A DNA stretch of 64,000 nt, taken from NCBI GenBank assembly GCA_004014935.1, contig CP025321.1, forward strand, positions 310,001 to 374,000, written 5' to 3'. This document shows positions 62,600-64,000 of the stretch, one piece after another (position 1 is the stretch's first letter; the number at the start of each line of letters is the position of its first letter). The stretch comes from Saccharomycopsis malanga (lineage: Eukaryota > Ascomycota > Saccharomycetes > Ascoideales > Saccharomycopsidaceae). The translations under genes and the position numbers were made by a program. The notes under the pieces were generated by a model, which was not told where the DNA came from, made no database searches, and saw only the letters and a list, made by a program, of their open reading frames with translations.

Positions 62600-63124
62600 T
62601 CAGATCTTACCCTCGGCCTTGGCCTTCTGATATGCAATTCTAGAATTATAATCCTCCACGTTTGGCAAATACAATGGTTTTTCTTTTAAATGTATTGGGG
62701 TTTCGTTTTCTGGAACGCCTGGGATTTTCTTTTCAAGTTTCAAGTTGTCAAAAACGCACTTGTTAAAAAGCACCTCGGCTTTTCTACAATTCTTCAACTC
62801 GTGGTTATTTTGCTCAAGACAGTTCCAGTGCAATCTAAAGCTTTCCAAACAGTGCTTATTGATGTCCGAAAGCACAGATGCCGCACATCTGGTCACTCTT
62901 CTGCCCTCTTTCAAGCATCCCATCTCGCCATTGCCTGGGTTTTGATCTTTGCATGCCATAAAGTCGTCATTGTATGGCTGGCATCTGGCGCCAATGAAAT
63001 ATGCTGCCGACAACAATGGTGCGGAGGTGGCTCCAATCTCATCCACCTTTGGAATATGGTCTGGCAATGGAGAAGAGTTGGTCTCAATGGCAAAATTGGT
63101 ATATGGCTCTCTTGACAATGACAT
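62600..63124 (-). CDS. complex I accessory subunit NDUFA8/PGIV (CHCH protein)
   Basis: Intermembrane-space accessory subunit of mitochondrial NADH:ubiquinone oxidoreductase. The 174 residues hold four CX9C motifs: C48/C58, C70/C80, C92/C102 and C113/C123, the double twin-CX9C pattern special to NDUFA8, which is imported by the Mia40 route and so lacks a presequence. The conserved FMACKDQNPGNGEMGCLKEGRRVTRCA block fits the family (about 172 aa in other fungi). ATG at 63124, stop TGA at 62600. Its presence implies a complete complex I, unlike in Saccharomyces. It diverges from the nucleoporin gene across about 500 bp. Confidence 0.94.
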   Translation of the reverse strand: MSLSREPYTNFAIETNSSPLPDHIPKVDEIGATSAPLLSAAYFIGARCQPYNDDFMACKDQNPGNGEMGCLKEGRRVTRCAASVLSDINKHCLESFRLHWNCLEQNNHELKNCRKAEVLFNKCVFDNLKLEKKIPGVPENETPIHLKEKPLYLPNVEDYNSRIAYQKAKAEGKI

Positions 63125-63631
63125 TTTTCTTGTATTGTTTGATTATTTTCTATCACTATCCAGTGACGATATTTTACTATTCTAATTGGGCGTCGTGATC
63201 AAAATTGTGTCTACTGCCACAAAGTCTCTTTTAAAACTATCCGCTTCACTCAAAATGTCGCCTCTTCTATCGCTAATCTGCTTAATATATATTATACCCT
63301 TCTATTTACCCATACAAATTAACCCTCTTTTCGGACGTTTTTCCTATTATTATTTCTTCTTATTGCCATTGGCTGTTCCCATAATCAGAATAAGTAGGGT
63401 AATCATGTTTTCATCATGTGACAAAAGCATGGGCCGGGTATCATAATTTTTCATTTTTCATTCAAGCAGAATATATCCACAATTATGGTATATTCATACC
63501 CCGGGTAATGACTGTATTTTTCTTAGCAGAATTTTGGGTGAGCATAATGGATGATAATAAACAGTGTTAAATGATTGTTGAATTAGATTTGAGATTTATG
63601 TGTTAAAATATAGGAATTGGAATTGATTGAC
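63125..63631. promoter_or_regulatory. divergent promoter region NDUFA8 / FG nucleoporin
   Basis: A 507 bp AT-rich shared upstream region. Short ORFs across it are chance. No specific factor site could be assigned. Confidence 0.4.
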
Positions 63632-64000
63632 ATGTTTGGAAACAGCAGTGGTGGGTTTGGATTTAACAATTCCAATACATTTGGTAGCGGATCAGGAACT
63701 GGTGCTGCAACAGGAGGTGGGTTTACTTTTGGCAGCACCAATAACAATTCCACTAGTGGCACAACTTCAGGCACCAGACCTGCTAGTTTTTCGTTTGGCA
63801 GTGGTAGCACAAGCACTAACACAGGTGGCTTGTTTGGAAATAATAGTAACAATAATAATAATAATAATAATAATAACACGACAAGTAGTAATACTGGAGG
63901 AGGATTGTTTGGAAACAATTCCAGCACGACAAATAGTAATACTGGAGGAGGATTGTTTGGTAGCAACAATAATACTGCTAGCACTGGCACTGCAAGCACT
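63632..64000 (+). CDS. FG/GLFG-repeat nucleoporin, 5' part only
   Basis: The ATG at 63632 opens a frame that runs off the window without a stop (123 codons seen). It reads MFGNSSGGFGFNNSNTFGSG, with further FTFG, FSFG and repeated GGLFGNN/GGGLFGSN units in Ser/Thr/Asn/Gly-rich spacers, including an Asn run coded by (AAT)n. This is the cohesive repeat type that forms the permeability barrier of the nuclear pore. The short spacing and GLFG type suggest a Nup49/Nup57 or Nup100/Nup116 relative; the deciding C-terminus is outside the window. The long minus-strand ORF opposite is a shadow. Confidence 0.88.
   Translation, partial: MFGNSSGGFGFNNSNTFGSGSGTGAATGGGFTFGSTNNNSTSGTTSGTRPASFSFGSGSTSTNTGGLFGNNSNNNNNNNNNNTTSSNTGGGLFGNNSSTTNSNTGGGLFGSNNNTASTGTAST

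Overview
The window is nuclear DNA of a budding yeast, most likely of the CTG-Ser1 (Serinales, Candida/Debaryomyces) group. Compact and mostly intron-free genes have close counterparts in Saccharomyces cerevisiae or Candida albicans. A nuclear complex I subunit gene (NDUFA8 type, absent from Saccharomyces) and an RFG1-type HMG regulator are present. CTG is missing from all 286 codons of the porin gene and from the Ssk2 kinase domain, although both are leucine-rich. In the zinc-cluster regulator, CTG sits where the family normally has Ser. ORF-level translations with the standard code therefore probably show Leu where the cell inserts Ser.

Layout: SHP1-like (-), SOK1/TCP11 (-), a 4.3 kb gene-free stretch, INP54 (-) divergent from a Zn2Cys6 regulator (+), an inverted pair of identical intron-bearing tRNA-Lys(CUU) genes, a WD-like protein (-) divergent from VPS52 (+), YPQ-type vacuolar transporter (-, one intron), SSK2 MAPKKK (-) divergent from RSA4 (+), LOA1 (+), RHO3 (+, one intron), a CSI2/PRM5-like membrane protein (-, apparent frameshift), a 44-residue secreted peptide (-), an OCA/SIW14-type phosphatase-like protein with Ser for the catalytic Cys (+), POR1 (-), KAR3 (-), a small GPI protein (-), an 8 kb gene-free stretch crowded with repeats, RFG1 (+), COG2 (+), NDUFA8 (-) and the start of an FG nucleoporin (+, runs off the end).

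The genes are mostly housekeeping: membrane traffic (VPS52, COG2, RHO3, INP54, LOA1), ribosome assembly (RSA4), stress signalling (SSK2), nuclear pore, mitosis (KAR3) and mitochondria (POR1, NDUFA8). They do not form one pathway.

The most unusual content is a dispersed family of retroposon-like repeats, concentrated between 32 and 62 kb. Copies share a 3' end (core GGGCTTGAAATATAAGAT) followed by a (TTA)n tail. Several begin with a tRNA-like head carrying box A and box B promoters, and others carry a conserved ORF-like head. At least five copies are bounded by direct repeats of 8-17 bp, as expected for SINE/LINE-type target-primed insertion. Such elements are, to my knowledge, scarcely described in budding yeasts.
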